Positions 36,470 through 46,031 of a stretch of 64,000 nucleotides of DNA are shown here, one piece after another. The stretch comes from an uncultured Opitutales bacterium (GTDB lineage: Bacteria > Verrucomicrobiota > Verrucomicrobiia > Opitutales > Intestinicryptomonadaceae). The position numbers and the translations under genes are program-made. Positions within the stretch are counted from its first letter, which is position 1; the number at the start of each line of letters is the position of its first letter. The stretch spans positions 124,001 through 188,000 of the forward strand of contig CALXNZ010000001.1 of assembly GCA_944389885.1 (NCBI GenBank), read 5' to 3'. The notes below the pieces were generated by a model that saw only the letters and a program-made list of their open reading frames with translations, made no database searches and was not told the DNA's origin.

Positions 36470-37939
36470 TTAAATGTTGGGATGGCGCCCTTCCAGGCCA
36501 GACGCGCGTTCAAACGCATAGGCATAGGAGAGCAAAGCGGCTTCGTCAAAGGCTTTGCCTATCATTTGAAGCCCTATGGGGAGGCCTTCTTTCGAGAATC
36601 CGCATGGAATCGATATCCCCGGCAAGCCGGCGAGATTTACGTTTATAGTGAAAATATCGTTCAGATACATCGCCAGGGGATCAGATATTTTCTCGCCGAC
36701 TTTGAACGCGCATGTCGGGGAAGTCGGAGCGCAGATTAGATCGACGCTTTCAAACGCCCTTTCAAAATCTCCGCGTATAAGAGTGCGGACCTTTTGGGCT
36801 CTGAGATAGTAGGCGTCATAATATCCGGAGCTGAGCACATAGGTGCCCAAAATTATACGGCGCTTAACCTCCTCACCGAAACCTTCGGCTCTGCTTTTAA
36901 AATATAAATCTACAACGTCTTTTGCGCACTTTGAGCGATGGGTATAGCGTATTCCGTCGTAGCGGGCGAGGTTTGAGGAGGCCTCTGCGGTTGCCACAAT
37001 GTAGTAAACCGGGATAGCCAAATCCGTATGCGGCAGCGATATTTCCACAATTTCAGCCCCTATGCTTTTGCATTTTTCGATGGCCGATTCCACGCTTGCG
37101 CGCACTTCTGCGTCCATTCCGGAAGCTTCAAAATACTCTCGCGGAACCCCTATTTTTTTCCCTTTTAGGGAGTCTTCGCGCAACAGCGACGGATAATCCG
37201 GAATATCGACTTTTACGCTTGTAGAATCCAATGGATCGTGTCCCGCGACCGCCTTTAGAAGTATGGCGGCGTCTTTGACGCATCTGGCAAATGGGCCTAT
37301 TTGATCCAGCGACGATGCGAAAGCGGCAAGTCCGAATCTACTCACCAGCCCATATGTTGGCTTCATTCCAACGACTCCGCATAAAGATGCAGGCTGGCGT
37401 ATCGACCCACCCGTATCGCTGCCGAGCGCCACCGCGCACTCTCCTGCGGCAACCGCCGCAGCCGAGCCCCCGCTACTTCCGCCGGGTATGCGGGTAGTAT
37501 CCCATGGATTTTTTGTCTTTTTAAATGCGCTATTTTCGCACGACGACCCCATTGCGAACTCGTCCATATTGAGGCGTCCCCAGAATACGGCTCCGGCGTC
37601 TTCAAGCATTTTTAGAGATGTGCCGGTATATGGGCTTACAAAATTCTCAAGCATGCGGCTCGCGCAAGTGAGGGGTTGCCCCTTGACGGCCAAAACGTCT
37701 TTCAAGCCCACGGGTATGCCGTCTAATTCCGACAATTTTTCTCCGCGAGCCCGCCTTGTGTCGGAGGCTTCCGCCGCTTTCATAGCAGAGTCCTCGTCGT
37801 AAGATATAAATGCCGATATCTTATCTTCCACGCTCTTTGTCCTCTCTATGAAAGCCTTTGTAATTTCCGCAGAGGACAACTCTTTGGAATCCATCAAATC
37901 CGAAAGTTCCGATACGGTCTTGTAGAATATTTGACTCAT
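36470..37939 (-). CDS. gatA: Asp-tRNA(Asn)/Glu-tRNA(Gln) amidotransferase subunit A
   Basis: GatA is the amidase-signature subunit that releases ammonia from glutamine. The Ser-cisSer-Lys machinery is visible: Lys in VGLKDVLAVKG, and the serine cluster in PGGSSGGSAAAVAAGE followed by GSDTGGSIRQPAS. It has 489 residues, as usual. It lies between gatC (23-base gap) and gatB (14-base gap). Presence of the complex implies indirect synthesis of Gln-tRNA and/or Asn-tRNA. Confidence 0.97.
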   Translation of the reverse strand: MSQIFYKTVSELSDLMDSKELSSAEITKAFIERTKSVEDKISAFISYDEDSAMKAAEASDTRRARGEKLSELDGIPVGLKDVLAVKGQPLTCASRMLENFVSPYTGTSLKMLEDAGAVFWGRLNMDEFAMGSSCENSAFKKTKNPWDTTRIPGGSSGGSAAAVAAGECAVALGSDTGGSIRQPASLCGVVGMKPTYGLVSRFGLAAFASSLDQIGPFARCVKDAAILLKAVAGHDPLDSTSVKVDIPDYPSLLREDSLKGKKIGVPREYFEASGMDAEVRASVESAIEKCKSIGAEIVEISLPHTDLAIPVYYIVATAEASSNLARYDGIRYTHRSKCAKDVVDLYFKSRAEGFGEEVKRRIILGTYVLSSGYYDAYYLRAQKVRTLIRGDFERAFESVDLICAPTSPTCAFKVGEKISDPLAMYLNDIFTINVNLAGLPGISIPCGFSKEGLPIGLQMIGKAFDEAALLSYAYAFERASGLEGRHPNI

Positions 37940-37962
37940 AATACTGCCATAAAAGTTTTGAG

Positions 37963-38259
37963 TTAGGCGTCGTCGACAACTTTTGGAACGACTATCTGAT
38001 TATCCCTTTTCTGCGGGGCATTCATCAATGCGAGTTCCGGAGGAATTGGCGATTCCGCTTTATCTTCGCGCCATACGTTGAACACCGCCCGCGCATGGGC
38101 GCTCGGTTCAACTCCAGAAACGTCCACTTGGGAAAGTTTCTTAAAATGGTCCAATATCTGCCCTAACTGAGCCGAAAATCTTTCGCGTTCTTCGGGAGAG
38201 AGTTCGATTCTGGCAAGTTTTGCTACGTAATCGATATCAATGCGGGATTTTTCTGACAT
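37963..38259 (-). CDS. gatC: Asp-tRNA(Asn)/Glu-tRNA(Gln) amidotransferase subunit C
   Basis: This 98-residue protein stabilises the GatAB complex. IDIDYVAKLARIELSPEERERFSAQLGQILDHFKKLSQVDVSGVEPSAH is the standard GatC fold. It is the first gene of the gatCAB-M48 operon. Confidence 0.95.
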   Translation of the reverse strand: MSEKSRIDIDYVAKLARIELSPEERERFSAQLGQILDHFKKLSQVDVSGVEPSAHARAVFNVWREDKAESPIPPELALMNAPQKRDNQIVVPKVVDDA

Positions 38260-38296
38260 TCGACAAGCGTCGCAAAATCCTACCTTCCTTTCAAGT

Positions 38297-38325
38297 TTTT
38301 TATCATAAATTTCGCTCTATATCAA
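38297..38325 (-). promoter_or_regulatory. Candidate promoter of gatCAB
   Basis: On the minus strand TTGATA (38320-38325) and TAAAAA (38297-38302) are 17 bases apart, about 40 bases before gatC. The -35 hexamer overlaps the T-run of the preceding terminator. Confidence 0.4.
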
Positions 38326-38350
38326 AAAAAAGGGCGGCCAAAGCCGCCCC
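38323..38350 (-). terminator. Terminator after the GH106-like gene
   Basis: GGGCGGC (38332-38338) and GCCGCCC (38343-38349) form a 7-base stem with a CAAA loop, followed on the minus strand by eight Ts. Confidence 0.88.
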
Positions 38351-38367
38351 ATGAAACATAGAGGTTT

Positions 38368-41300
38368 TTACTTTGAAAACTTTTTGGTGATTAAACTGAC
38401 CTTGCCTATATCTCCGAAGGATACCTGACAATAATCCATAAGCCATTTTTTTGATTTCCAAGAGCCGTCCGCAAACTTTTGGAGGGGTTCAAGTGAAGCT
38501 TTTATGGCATCTTTATTCTTCCCGTCCTGGTAGTCGCACTTGCGCGAAGGCAAGTCCATTATATAGAACATATTGGGCCATATGGAATATATGTCTCCAA
38601 TGACATTGTGCGGGGCGTCCATAATATTGCGCAAACTGGCATACAGGACTATTTCCACTTCGCACTCATTGCCGTGGACGTAATCGGTCACGTCAATTTC
38701 ATAGGGAGCATTCTTTATGACACCCACGCTATTGCCGTTTATTAAAACCTCCGCCACCGGGCAATCGAGTTGCTGAAGCTTCAGGAATAGGCGTTCTCCG
38801 TCTTTTATCTCAGGGAACTTCACATTCTTGATATAAGCGAGCTTGCCAGAGTAGAAAGGCAATCCCGATTTCGTCACATTGCCGTATGGGACGGGTTGGG
38901 GATTTGTAATTGCCAAATCCTTTTTGCTTATAACAACAGTTTGGGTTTCTTTGGCCTTGAATCGTTCCGCCATGGTATTCTTTATTTTCAAGCCGGTGTC
39001 CACGGACGTGACAGAAAAGTCTCCGACCAGATAGACGGCTTCTATTTCCGTGCCATAGCGCCTCCATTGCGGTTTGTAAACGGCGGGATCCCCGTGCTTG
39101 AAATCCTTGTAGTGCATTTCGATTTTATTTTCGCCGTTTTTGACCAGGCCTGTAATGTCTATTGGCATCCAGCGGAAATCTCTCCATGCGGGCAATCCTG
39201 CATATTTTACTTCTTTTCCGTTTACCTTTATGATGGCCCTTTCGGGATATTCCACAACCAAATGCAATTTACGCGAAGAATCAAAATCCTTCGCCTTAAA
39301 GGAATATGTCACTGTAAGATCGCCGTCGTATTTTATGGAATCGAGATAGCGCATTATTTCTATGGCGGGCACTTCCCCGTTCACTTTGAATTCCCCGCCT
39401 CCAAAGGAGAACGACGCATAGTCGAGTAGCATTGAGTTGTCGTCAAGCCTCAGTGCCCCCCAGCCTGAAAGTTCGCTATCCGCCACAACTTCGACTTTTT
39501 CGGGAGCTTTTGCCACTGCAGGTTCGTTCGACACCCTCAAGAAAATCGCTCCGGCAGTCTCCAATGATAACGGCAATTCGAGATTTCCATTTTTAGACTG
39601 CGCATACACGTCTCGAATGTCTCCGGATTCTATATCGAAAATCTGGGCGCGAGAATAATTGCCGCGAATACTTACCTTGCCGTCAAACTTATCTTTGCGG
39701 CTCAAGTTTGTAAGCATTACAAGCCTCGAACCGTCATTGAAGTTGCGAATATGAGTCCAGAGCAATGAAGAGTCGCCCTTGCCCGCCACCGATACCATTG
39801 CGGGGCAATATTTTTCAATTTCCGCCCCTAAATCGGACGGATTCACGCGTTTGACAGATGCGAAAAATTTATCGAGCTCCGCGCTTTTTTCCCCGTCGAG
39901 ATATTTCGGGGCGTCGCCGGTGCGCAAGATTAAGCCGCCGGATTCCGCAAATTTCTGGAGTTTTTCCAAAGTCGAAGGCCGCATATTTTCCATATCCGAA
40001 AGCACCACGACTTTATATGCCATCTGGCCTATTCCTATCTTTTTGTCTTCCACGAAACCGTCTTCCTCCAATAGCTGTTCATCGCCGAGATCGAAGGTAA
40101 GTTGAGAGCCTAAAAGCGCAAATAGGGTTGCATTTAGAGAGTTCTCCAACTGGGCGGCGCGTTCGCGAGTTGATTTTGAAGCGCCCATCGGGTTCCCTTC
40201 CTCCGGATCGGCTTTCCACACGCATTGCATGCTTTCTTGTGGGCTTATAAACAATATATCGGCGGCATATTTACCTTGCGCCAACGCATAGCATGCCCTG
40301 GCCAACGGTACGTCTATCTCCGAATTTACGTCCCACCAGCTCTGTTGATAATTGATATTTTGAGGGAAATCGCGCTTGCGGCAACCTGTCATGCTGAATA
40401 GGCTCAAATGTGGAACTATCTGGTTAACACCCAATACCATTTGTTGATATGTTATCCATTCCCTGTCTTCAAAAGACAAGGAACCGCCGGACACTCCGTA
40501 CATTTCCGACAACATACGGGTTTTTCCGTACTGGTTACATACACTCTGGCATTGCTTCCCGGTGTACACTTCTATTATTGACCGGCTTAGGTGGTCTATT
40601 CCGGGTATTCCCATATGGCGGAAATAGGGCATTATTCTTCCGCTCCACATTTGTTGTGTGAAAGGATTTGTCTCAGCCATGCAATGCCCGGTCAAGGAGA
40701 TGTTGCGTTCAGCGCAGAAATCGCCTATTTGCTTCATAAAGTTTTTCTCAAACAGGTCGTTGGCTGTTCGGTAGTATTGCAGACGGAATTTCATAGCCCC
40801 GTCGCAATCTGTAAACAATTTGTACAGATGCGGCACAGGGTCAAATCCGTGCATTTGTTTGAACGCCTCCAACATATCCGACGAATAGACAACGCTGTTC
40901 GTCCAACAATCGCTTTTACCGCGGCTCATTTGAGCGGGTTCGTCCGTAAATTCGGCTACTATGACATCGCCGTAAAAATCTTTGTATCGATTGTAATAGG
41001 ACTCGTACGCATCGCGTTTGAACTGCTCCATGGCTTTATAAGAGAGGGTATCTACATAGGAAGTTCCGTTGTAGCGTGGATTTCCCTGTTTTGCCCTATA
41101 CGCATATACTTGTATCCCGTTTACCGGCTTGCCAAGCGGAGAGGCTTCCGGCGGAACTTCGGCTCCGACCGGACGGGCAAAAAGCGACTTGCACGCATAA
41201 TCTTCATTAGCCTTGAGAACGCTTCCGCCGCTATAACCGCTGGGCCATTTATCTTCGTCATAGAGCCAGACCAACATTCCAAGCTTCATGCTTTCATCAA

Positions 41301-41676
41301 TACAAGCATCAACCGCCTTAAACCAATCCTCTCCGAGATAGTCTGTCAGCAATCCCGTACGGCTATGCACCATAGAACCTCCCCAGCCCGCTTTTTTCAT
41401 CAAGCGCAGCTGGCGCCTAACTTCAGCCGGCTCCATATCCTCATTCCAGCTCCAGAACGGCACAATTCTATATGCCGCGGGCGGATTTTTAAATTCTTTG
41501 GACGAGAACTGCGAGTTCTTATCGTAATTCACGCTCACCGCGCATTTTTTTTCTGCGGGATTGGAATCAGAACTTCCGAACTGGTTTCCCGCACATGCCG
41601 CCAAAAGCAAAACCGCGCCAACGGTTCCAGTTATGCCCCCGATTATTTTAAATATATTCCACCTTTCAACTCTCAT
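38368..41676 (-). CDS. Large glycoside hydrolase-like lipoprotein (GH106-like)
   Basis: This 1102-residue exported lipoprotein has a lipobox LLAAC (modified Cys near residue 28). The N-terminal half resembles alpha-L-rhamnosidase (GH106)-type barrels: PFWSWNEDMEPAEVRRQL, MKKAGWGGSMVHSR, LVWLYDEDKWPSGYSGG, and acidic motifs in VIVAEFTDEPAQ that could be catalytic. The C-terminal half holds beta-sandwich, galactose-binding-like domains. I chose ATG 41676, preceded by AGGAGG on the minus strand; an in-frame TTG at 41700 has no such site. It diverges from the beta-helix hydrolase gene. The family link is by pattern and the sugar substrate is unknown. Confidence 0.75.
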   Translation of the reverse strand: MRVERWNIFKIIGGITGTVGAVLLLAACAGNQFGSSDSNPAEKKCAVSVNYDKNSQFSSKEFKNPPAAYRIVPFWSWNEDMEPAEVRRQLRLMKKAGWGGSMVHSRTGLLTDYLGEDWFKAVDACIDESMKLGMLVWLYDEDKWPSGYSGGSVLKANEDYACKSLFARPVGAEVPPEASPLGKPVNGIQVYAYRAKQGNPRYNGTSYVDTLSYKAMEQFKRDAYESYYNRYKDFYGDVIVAEFTDEPAQMSRGKSDCWTNSVVYSSDMLEAFKQMHGFDPVPHLYKLFTDCDGAMKFRLQYYRTANDLFEKNFMKQIGDFCAERNISLTGHCMAETNPFTQQMWSGRIMPYFRHMGIPGIDHLSRSIIEVYTGKQCQSVCNQYGKTRMLSEMYGVSGGSLSFEDREWITYQQMVLGVNQIVPHLSLFSMTGCRKRDFPQNINYQQSWWDVNSEIDVPLARACYALAQGKYAADILFISPQESMQCVWKADPEEGNPMGASKSTRERAAQLENSLNATLFALLGSQLTFDLGDEQLLEEDGFVEDKKIGIGQMAYKVVVLSDMENMRPSTLEKLQKFAESGGLILRTGDAPKYLDGEKSAELDKFFASVKRVNPSDLGAEIEKYCPAMVSVAGKGDSSLLWTHIRNFNDGSRLVMLTNLSRKDKFDGKVSIRGNYSRAQIFDIESGDIRDVYAQSKNGNLELPLSLETAGAIFLRVSNEPAVAKAPEKVEVVADSELSGWGALRLDDNSMLLDYASFSFGGGEFKVNGEVPAIEIMRYLDSIKYDGDLTVTYSFKAKDFDSSRKLHLVVEYPERAIIKVNGKEVKYAGLPAWRDFRWMPIDITGLVKNGENKIEMHYKDFKHGDPAVYKPQWRRYGTEIEAVYLVGDFSVTSVDTGLKIKNTMAERFKAKETQTVVISKKDLAITNPQPVPYGNVTKSGLPFYSGKLAYIKNVKFPEIKDGERLFLKLQQLDCPVAEVLINGNSVGVIKNAPYEIDVTDYVHGNECEVEIVLYASLRNIMDAPHNVIGDIYSIWPNMFYIMDLPSRKCDYQDGKNKDAIKASLEPLQKFADGSWKSKKWLMDYCQVSFGDIGKVSLITKKFSK

Positions 41677-41732
41677 ATATACACTTCCTCCTATTTTCAA
41701 AATTGAATAAAAGAATCGAATACTTGACTTAA

Positions 41733-41761
41733 ACTTTACAAAAACTTTCCAAGAAATTCAA
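41733..41761 (-). promoter_or_regulatory. Candidate promoter of the GH106-like gene
   Basis: On the minus strand TTGAAT (41756-41761) and TAAAGT (41733-41738) are 17 bases apart, about 60 bases before the start. The 41677-42042 gap (366 bases) holds no gene and carries the promoters of both divergent genes. Confidence 0.4.
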
Positions 41762-41864
41762 CAAAAATATTACGGTAATTACATGCCTTAAAAGATAAAC
41801 TCCATAAGAACATTGATAATTCAATATCTTAAATATATCCATAAGTAAAGCTTAAGACAATTTT

Positions 41865-41886
41865 ATCCCATTGCATGGCATGGGAT
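41865..41886. promoter_or_regulatory. Inverted repeat, possible operator of the divergent glycan genes
   Basis: ATCCCAT (41865-41871) and ATGGGAT (41880-41886) flank 8 bases (TGCATGGC). It lies near the middle of the shared divergent region and stands out as the most GC-rich element there, which suits a regulator site. Confidence 0.4.
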
Positions 41887-41939
41887 TAAGAGGGAATACG
41901 TATTTATTATTTTATTTATAGACAATAATATATTGACTA

Positions 41940-41969
41940 TTGTTTCCGATTTTTTTAAGATTGTATAAA
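41940..41969 (+). promoter_or_regulatory. Candidate promoter of the beta-helix hydrolase gene
   Basis: TTGTTT (41940-41945) and TATAAA (41964-41969) are separated by 18 bases, with the -10 element about 75 bases before the ATG at 42043. Confidence 0.4.
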
Positions 41970-42042
41970 TACTATTTTGCCCAGACAATTTATTTGGAAA
42001 TAATCTAATTGACGCTTAACAAATATCTTTTATTTTTTTGAT

Positions 42043-44472
42043 ATGAGAAGTTTATTATTTGTATTATTTTTGCAATTTTCATTTTTAAGTTTATTTGGAC
42101 AAATTTCCGGAAATAACGCACAATCTCCGGAACTTTCCGAAAGGAAACCAATTTGTGACATATCTTCCGAAAAGATAAAGACCCATGTGAATTCAAAAAG
42201 ATTGGAGGACGGCTCTATTGAAACAAATGTGAACGGAGCTCCATATTCGCGCATACTGTGGACCGACGCAGGCGTATTTGAACCCAATACCGAATATACC
42301 ATAGAATTTGACGCCGAAGTTGGAGGGGAAACCCCAATAAGCGAACTTGCCCGCAAACAAAGCGCGATTCCGTCGCTGAAAAAATCCGACGAACATTTGC
42401 ACATAGTAATGCGCCCTCTTTCAAATCCGGGGCACCAGCAGGATTTATTTAGAAAAAACATACCTTTTGAGGAATCGCCCATCCACTACTACAAGAGATT
42501 TGTCACCCCTGCCGACATATCGGATTACTCTCTGCAAATAATGGGTCACGGAAAGATAAAATCCAAAATCTCAAACTTAAAAATATTCAAGGGCCGCTTT
42601 ACCGATTTTTATCCTGTTTCAAACGGCTCCCCTAAATCCGAATTGAAGCTTGAAAATTTACCCACCGGCGCCCCCGAATTTGAAATAGACCTACCCTCGC
42701 CAGCCCCGAATGCAGAAGTTGTAAATGCCGCAGATTTTGGGTTGAACGAAACCCGCGAGGACTGTCTTGAAATCTTGCAAAAAGCCTTGGACCATTGCCG
42801 TAAAATCGGCGCTGCAAAACTCGTCATTCCAAAGGGCAAATACAAGCTCTATACCGACGGAAATCTTAAAATATACAAGATGCGCGACTTCACATTAGAC
42901 GGCGGCGGCTCCACATTTGTCTATCTGCGCAAAAAAGGCTGCAATCTTTACGTGGGCTCATCAGAACGCATTGAAGTGCGCAATTTAAACATGGATTGGG
43001 ATTGGGATAAATTTCCCCTGGCGGCAATAGTCAGAATAGAATCCATACACCGCGACCCCGCCGAATGGGAGTCTTACATAGATTTGAGATTCACCGACTA
43101 CGACACCCACCCGCTCTACGGCCAAAAAGACGTCCCTGCAATAGTGATGCACCCGTGGAACGAACGCAAGCGCACAGCTTCAGACGGAAACCGCCCGTCG
43201 CTGTATTTGTCTGGATTATACGAAGGCGCAAAACCGCCTAAATCTGAATGGCTGGCTCCAAACCTTCTCCGCGTTTACATATCCGTGAAAGAGAGAATCA
43301 CAGAAATGAAAGAGGGACTTTCCTTCAGACTTCAGCACAATTATTATGCCCAGAGCGGAATAGTATTGGACTCATCGCGCCATATCACGCTTAGGGATTT
43401 CAATGTGTATTCGTGCGCAGGGCACGGTTTGCTTATCGGGGGGATAACCCAATTTACCCAACTTGTAAATTTCAACATAACTCCCCCTGACAAATCTCGC
43501 TGCATGAGCTGCTCCGCAGACCATCTCCATGTGGCGTCTTCCATGGGGTACATAAAGATGATAGGCTGCCATTTTGGGCTCGGCGGAGACGATTGCGTAA
43601 ATATTCACGACACCACTTGCTTCGCCGTTGCAAACGGCAGCCACGATATCCTTGTAAATAATTTCCACCCCAACAGATTCAAAATCGGAGATGTAATCGA
43701 ATTTCGGCAGGGAGACTTTTCACCGGCAAATTACGATGGGAAAGTAAAATCCGTAGAAATGCTAAATGTCGACGAAAAGACTGGCAAAGGATTGGCAAAA
43801 GTCACTTTCACAGATCCAATTCCACCGCAAAAATTCGACGGATTTGTCTTATTTTCAAAAGAGAGGGCCACCGCAAACGTATTGATAAAGGACTGTAAAT
43901 TTGAATTCAAACGGGGAGTTCTCATTCTGTGCAACAATGTCACCATAGAGGACTGCTCATTTTCAAACAATGTTTCAGGAGCTTTAAAATTTGAAACCGG
44001 CTATACTTTTAATATATGGTGCGAAGGTACGGGTGTGAACAACGCCGTTGTGCGCAACTGCAAGTTCCGCTCCGCAAACGACTCATACCGCCCGGAAATG
44101 GGACTGGTCAGAGATATTTGGCTGGGTTCATACACCGGATTCGACAACGATACGGAACGCCAGACGCTATACCCAATAATATCTAACGTCCTGTTTGAAA
44201 ACAACGTATTCCAAGATTCGTACGGAATGGTTGCCATTGCCGCATCATGCGGAAATGTGACATTCTTGAACAATGTCATAAAAAATACCCGCAAGCACGA
44301 CGATCCTCTGCCGTACAGAGCCTGCTTTTACCTAACACACGCCCAAGACGTACGCTTTATAAACAATGTATGGATAGAGAGCCATCTCGTCCCCAAAGCG
44401 GGATTTTATATAGACTGGAGAAATTGCAAAAACATAGTTCTCGACGGAAATAGAATAGAATTAAAAGAATAG
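42043..44472 (+). CDS. Secreted right-handed beta-helix hydrolase (GH110-like)
   Basis: This 809-residue protein has a signal peptide (about 1-20). After an N-terminal beta-sandwich region (to about 210) comes a long parallel beta-helix, seen as repeats of the type ITLRDFNVYS, VLIKDCKFEF, VTIEDCSFSN and VTFLNNVIKN. The segment CSADHLHVASSMGYIKMIGCHFGLGGDDCVNIHD strongly recalls GH110 alpha-1,3-galactosidases, where these Asp residues are catalytic. It probably acts on galactose-containing glycans, but the substrate is inferred from fold similarity. It is transcribed away from the GH106-like gene and ends at a two-way terminator. Confidence 0.75.
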   Translation: MRSLLFVLFLQFSFLSLFGQISGNNAQSPELSERKPICDISSEKIKTHVNSKRLEDGSIETNVNGAPYSRILWTDAGVFEPNTEYTIEFDAEVGGETPISELARKQSAIPSLKKSDEHLHIVMRPLSNPGHQQDLFRKNIPFEESPIHYYKRFVTPADISDYSLQIMGHGKIKSKISNLKIFKGRFTDFYPVSNGSPKSELKLENLPTGAPEFEIDLPSPAPNAEVVNAADFGLNETREDCLEILQKALDHCRKIGAAKLVIPKGKYKLYTDGNLKIYKMRDFTLDGGGSTFVYLRKKGCNLYVGSSERIEVRNLNMDWDWDKFPLAAIVRIESIHRDPAEWESYIDLRFTDYDTHPLYGQKDVPAIVMHPWNERKRTASDGNRPSLYLSGLYEGAKPPKSEWLAPNLLRVYISVKERITEMKEGLSFRLQHNYYAQSGIVLDSSRHITLRDFNVYSCAGHGLLIGGITQFTQLVNFNITPPDKSRCMSCSADHLHVASSMGYIKMIGCHFGLGGDDCVNIHDTTCFAVANGSHDILVNNFHPNRFKIGDVIEFRQGDFSPANYDGKVKSVEMLNVDEKTGKGLAKVTFTDPIPPQKFDGFVLFSKERATANVLIKDCKFEFKRGVLILCNNVTIEDCSFSNNVSGALKFETGYTFNIWCEGTGVNNAVVRNCKFRSANDSYRPEMGLVRDIWLGSYTGFDNDTERQTLYPIISNVLFENNVFQDSYGMVAIAASCGNVTFLNNVIKNTRKHDDPLPYRACFYLTHAQDVRFINNVWIESHLVPKAGFYIDWRNCKNIVLDGNRIELKE

Positions 44473-44512
44473 CCATACCGCAAAAATAAAAAGCGAATAG
44501 AAAATAGCGCAA

Positions 44513-44542
44513 AAAAAGCCGGAGAAAAATCTCCGGCTTTTT
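44513..44542. terminator. Bidirectional terminator
   Basis: AAAAAGCCGGAGA and TCTCCGGCTTTTT arms around a short A loop give a strong hairpin with a T-run on both strands. It lies between the convergent beta-helix gene and the Gfo/Idh gene. Confidence 0.92.
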
Positions 44543-44564
44543 CAGCGTTAAAATATTATGCGCC

Positions 44565-45947
44565 TTACGCCTTAATCTTCGACGGGAGGAATTCCTCCTT
44601 ATAGTCGTAGAGCGAACGCACATACTTATTGGCTTCGGGGCAATTCTTGAACTCCATTTTTTCAGGATCGTATTCAAGCTCCTTGCCCTGCTCAAAGAGA
44701 GCCACGGTTCCGAGGAGCGCCATTTCGGTAAACGGAGCGGCGTAATCGAAATTGCCCATCGGCTGATGTCCGGCAAGACAAGCTTTTACCCATTCATAAT
44801 GGGCGTTGTTCGGAGTCTCGGAACGCGCGATAGTGGGCTTGGGAAGTTTCCCCGCCTTCTTTAATTCCACCATTTTCTCGCGGGGATAAATCATTGAACC
44901 CACGCCGTATTCGTTCGTGTAAACAGTCTGCTTTGTGCCGACTATGAACGTGCAGTTGGCTCTCTCCCACGGATTCTTTGGATTCGGTATCAAGTATTCC
45001 GGCTCTACACCCTTTATAGCCTTCGGACGGCGGCCGCCGTCGTACCAATGCAGGCGTATCCGGTTGTCAACCCCGCATTTGTTCGCGAAAGTCATCAAAG
45101 CTTCGGAATCCTTTGGCCAGCTGTAGTTGTTAAACTTAGAGGAGCTTGCCACAACCTTTTCAGGGTAGCCGAGGTCGAAAGCCGAATAGGGAACGTCGAA
45201 GAAGTGACATGCCATATCGCCTATTGCGCTTGTGCCGTAATTCTGCAATCCGCGCCAATTAAACGGAACATAACATTTGTTATAGGCCTGGTAGGGAGCC
45301 ACTCCGAGCCACAAATTATGGTCGTAATACGACGGCACAGGCTGCGCAGGAGGAATCGGCAGATCACCCTGGGGCCAAATGGGACGATTCGTCCAAATAT
45401 ATATGTCCTCAATTTGCCCCAACAATCCCGCCTGATACCATTCTTTAATCACGCGCCAACCTTCATTGGTGTGGCCTTGATTGCCCATCTGGGTTATTAC
45501 GCCTGCTTCGTCCGCAAGCCTTCTCATTTCGCGGCATTCCCACATTGTGCGGGCGAGAGGCTTTTGGCAGAATACATGTTTGCCCTTAGCGATAGCCCAT
45601 GCGGCTATGGGATAGTGCATATGGTCGGGCGTCGAAATAATGACGCCGTCGATTTGTTTATCCATTTTGTCGAGCATCACGCGATAATCGCGGAAGCGCG
45701 GGATATATGGAAATTCCTTATAAAATTTTGAGGCTCTTTCGTCGTCAACATCGCAGAAAGCCACTATATTCACTTCGGGCTTGCCCCGAAGATTATTTAT
45801 AGCTTGTTCGCCAATGCCGCCAACCCCTATTAGGGCGACATTGAGTTTCGAGTTAGGCCCCGTCTGCTTGCCTATGCTCCATGATGGAAGAATCATCATT
45901 CCGCCGACAGCCGCCGCACCCTTGATGAAGTTTCTACGTGATACCAT
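44565..45947 (-). CDS. Tat-exported Gfo/Idh/MocA-family oxidoreductase
   Basis: This NAD(P)-dependent sugar oxidoreductase-like protein has 460 residues. The N-terminus carries a twin-arginine signal, SRRNFIKGAAAVGG (3-16), so it is exported folded. The Rossmann motif GVGGIGE is at 41-47, and QKP (128-130) replaces the usual EKP of the family. The C-terminal domain has GDMACHFFD, typical of the verrucomicrobial and planctomycetal secreted branch. A good ribosome site (AAGGAAAG) precedes ATG 45947. It neighbours two glycan hydrolases and may modify sugars released by them. A tatA gene is at 53979-54233. Confidence 0.9.
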   Translation of the reverse strand: MVSRRNFIKGAAAVGGMMILPSWSIGKQTGPNSKLNVALIGVGGIGEQAINNLRGKPEVNIVAFCDVDDERASKFYKEFPYIPRFRDYRVMLDKMDKQIDGVIISTPDHMHYPIAAWAIAKGKHVFCQKPLARTMWECREMRRLADEAGVITQMGNQGHTNEGWRVIKEWYQAGLLGQIEDIYIWTNRPIWPQGDLPIPPAQPVPSYYDHNLWLGVAPYQAYNKCYVPFNWRGLQNYGTSAIGDMACHFFDVPYSAFDLGYPEKVVASSSKFNNYSWPKDSEALMTFANKCGVDNRIRLHWYDGGRRPKAIKGVEPEYLIPNPKNPWERANCTFIVGTKQTVYTNEYGVGSMIYPREKMVELKKAGKLPKPTIARSETPNNAHYEWVKACLAGHQPMGNFDYAAPFTEMALLGTVALFEQGKELEYDPEKMEFKNCPEANKYVRSLYDYKEEFLPSKIKA

Positions 45948-45978
45948 AATCTTTCCTTATTTTAATATTTTATGAAAT

Positions 45979-46009
45979 ATTATATCCTTCCCCCGCCTGC
46001 GAAATGTAA
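45979..46009 (-). promoter_or_regulatory. Candidate promoter of the Gfo/Idh gene
   Basis: On the minus strand a perfect TATAAT (45979-45984) is preceded, 19 bases upstream, by TTACAT (46004-46009). The -10 is about 32 bases before the start codon. The spacing is slightly long. Confidence 0.4.
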
Positions 46010-46031
46010 TGCATCGCGCAGAACTCTTATC

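Noticed and set aside
40591-41706. 371-codon open frame on the plus strand
   Set aside because: It lies entirely opposite the GH106-like gene, has no ribosome site and its translation has no domain-like character. The minus-strand reading has a signal peptide, ribosome site and family motifs.
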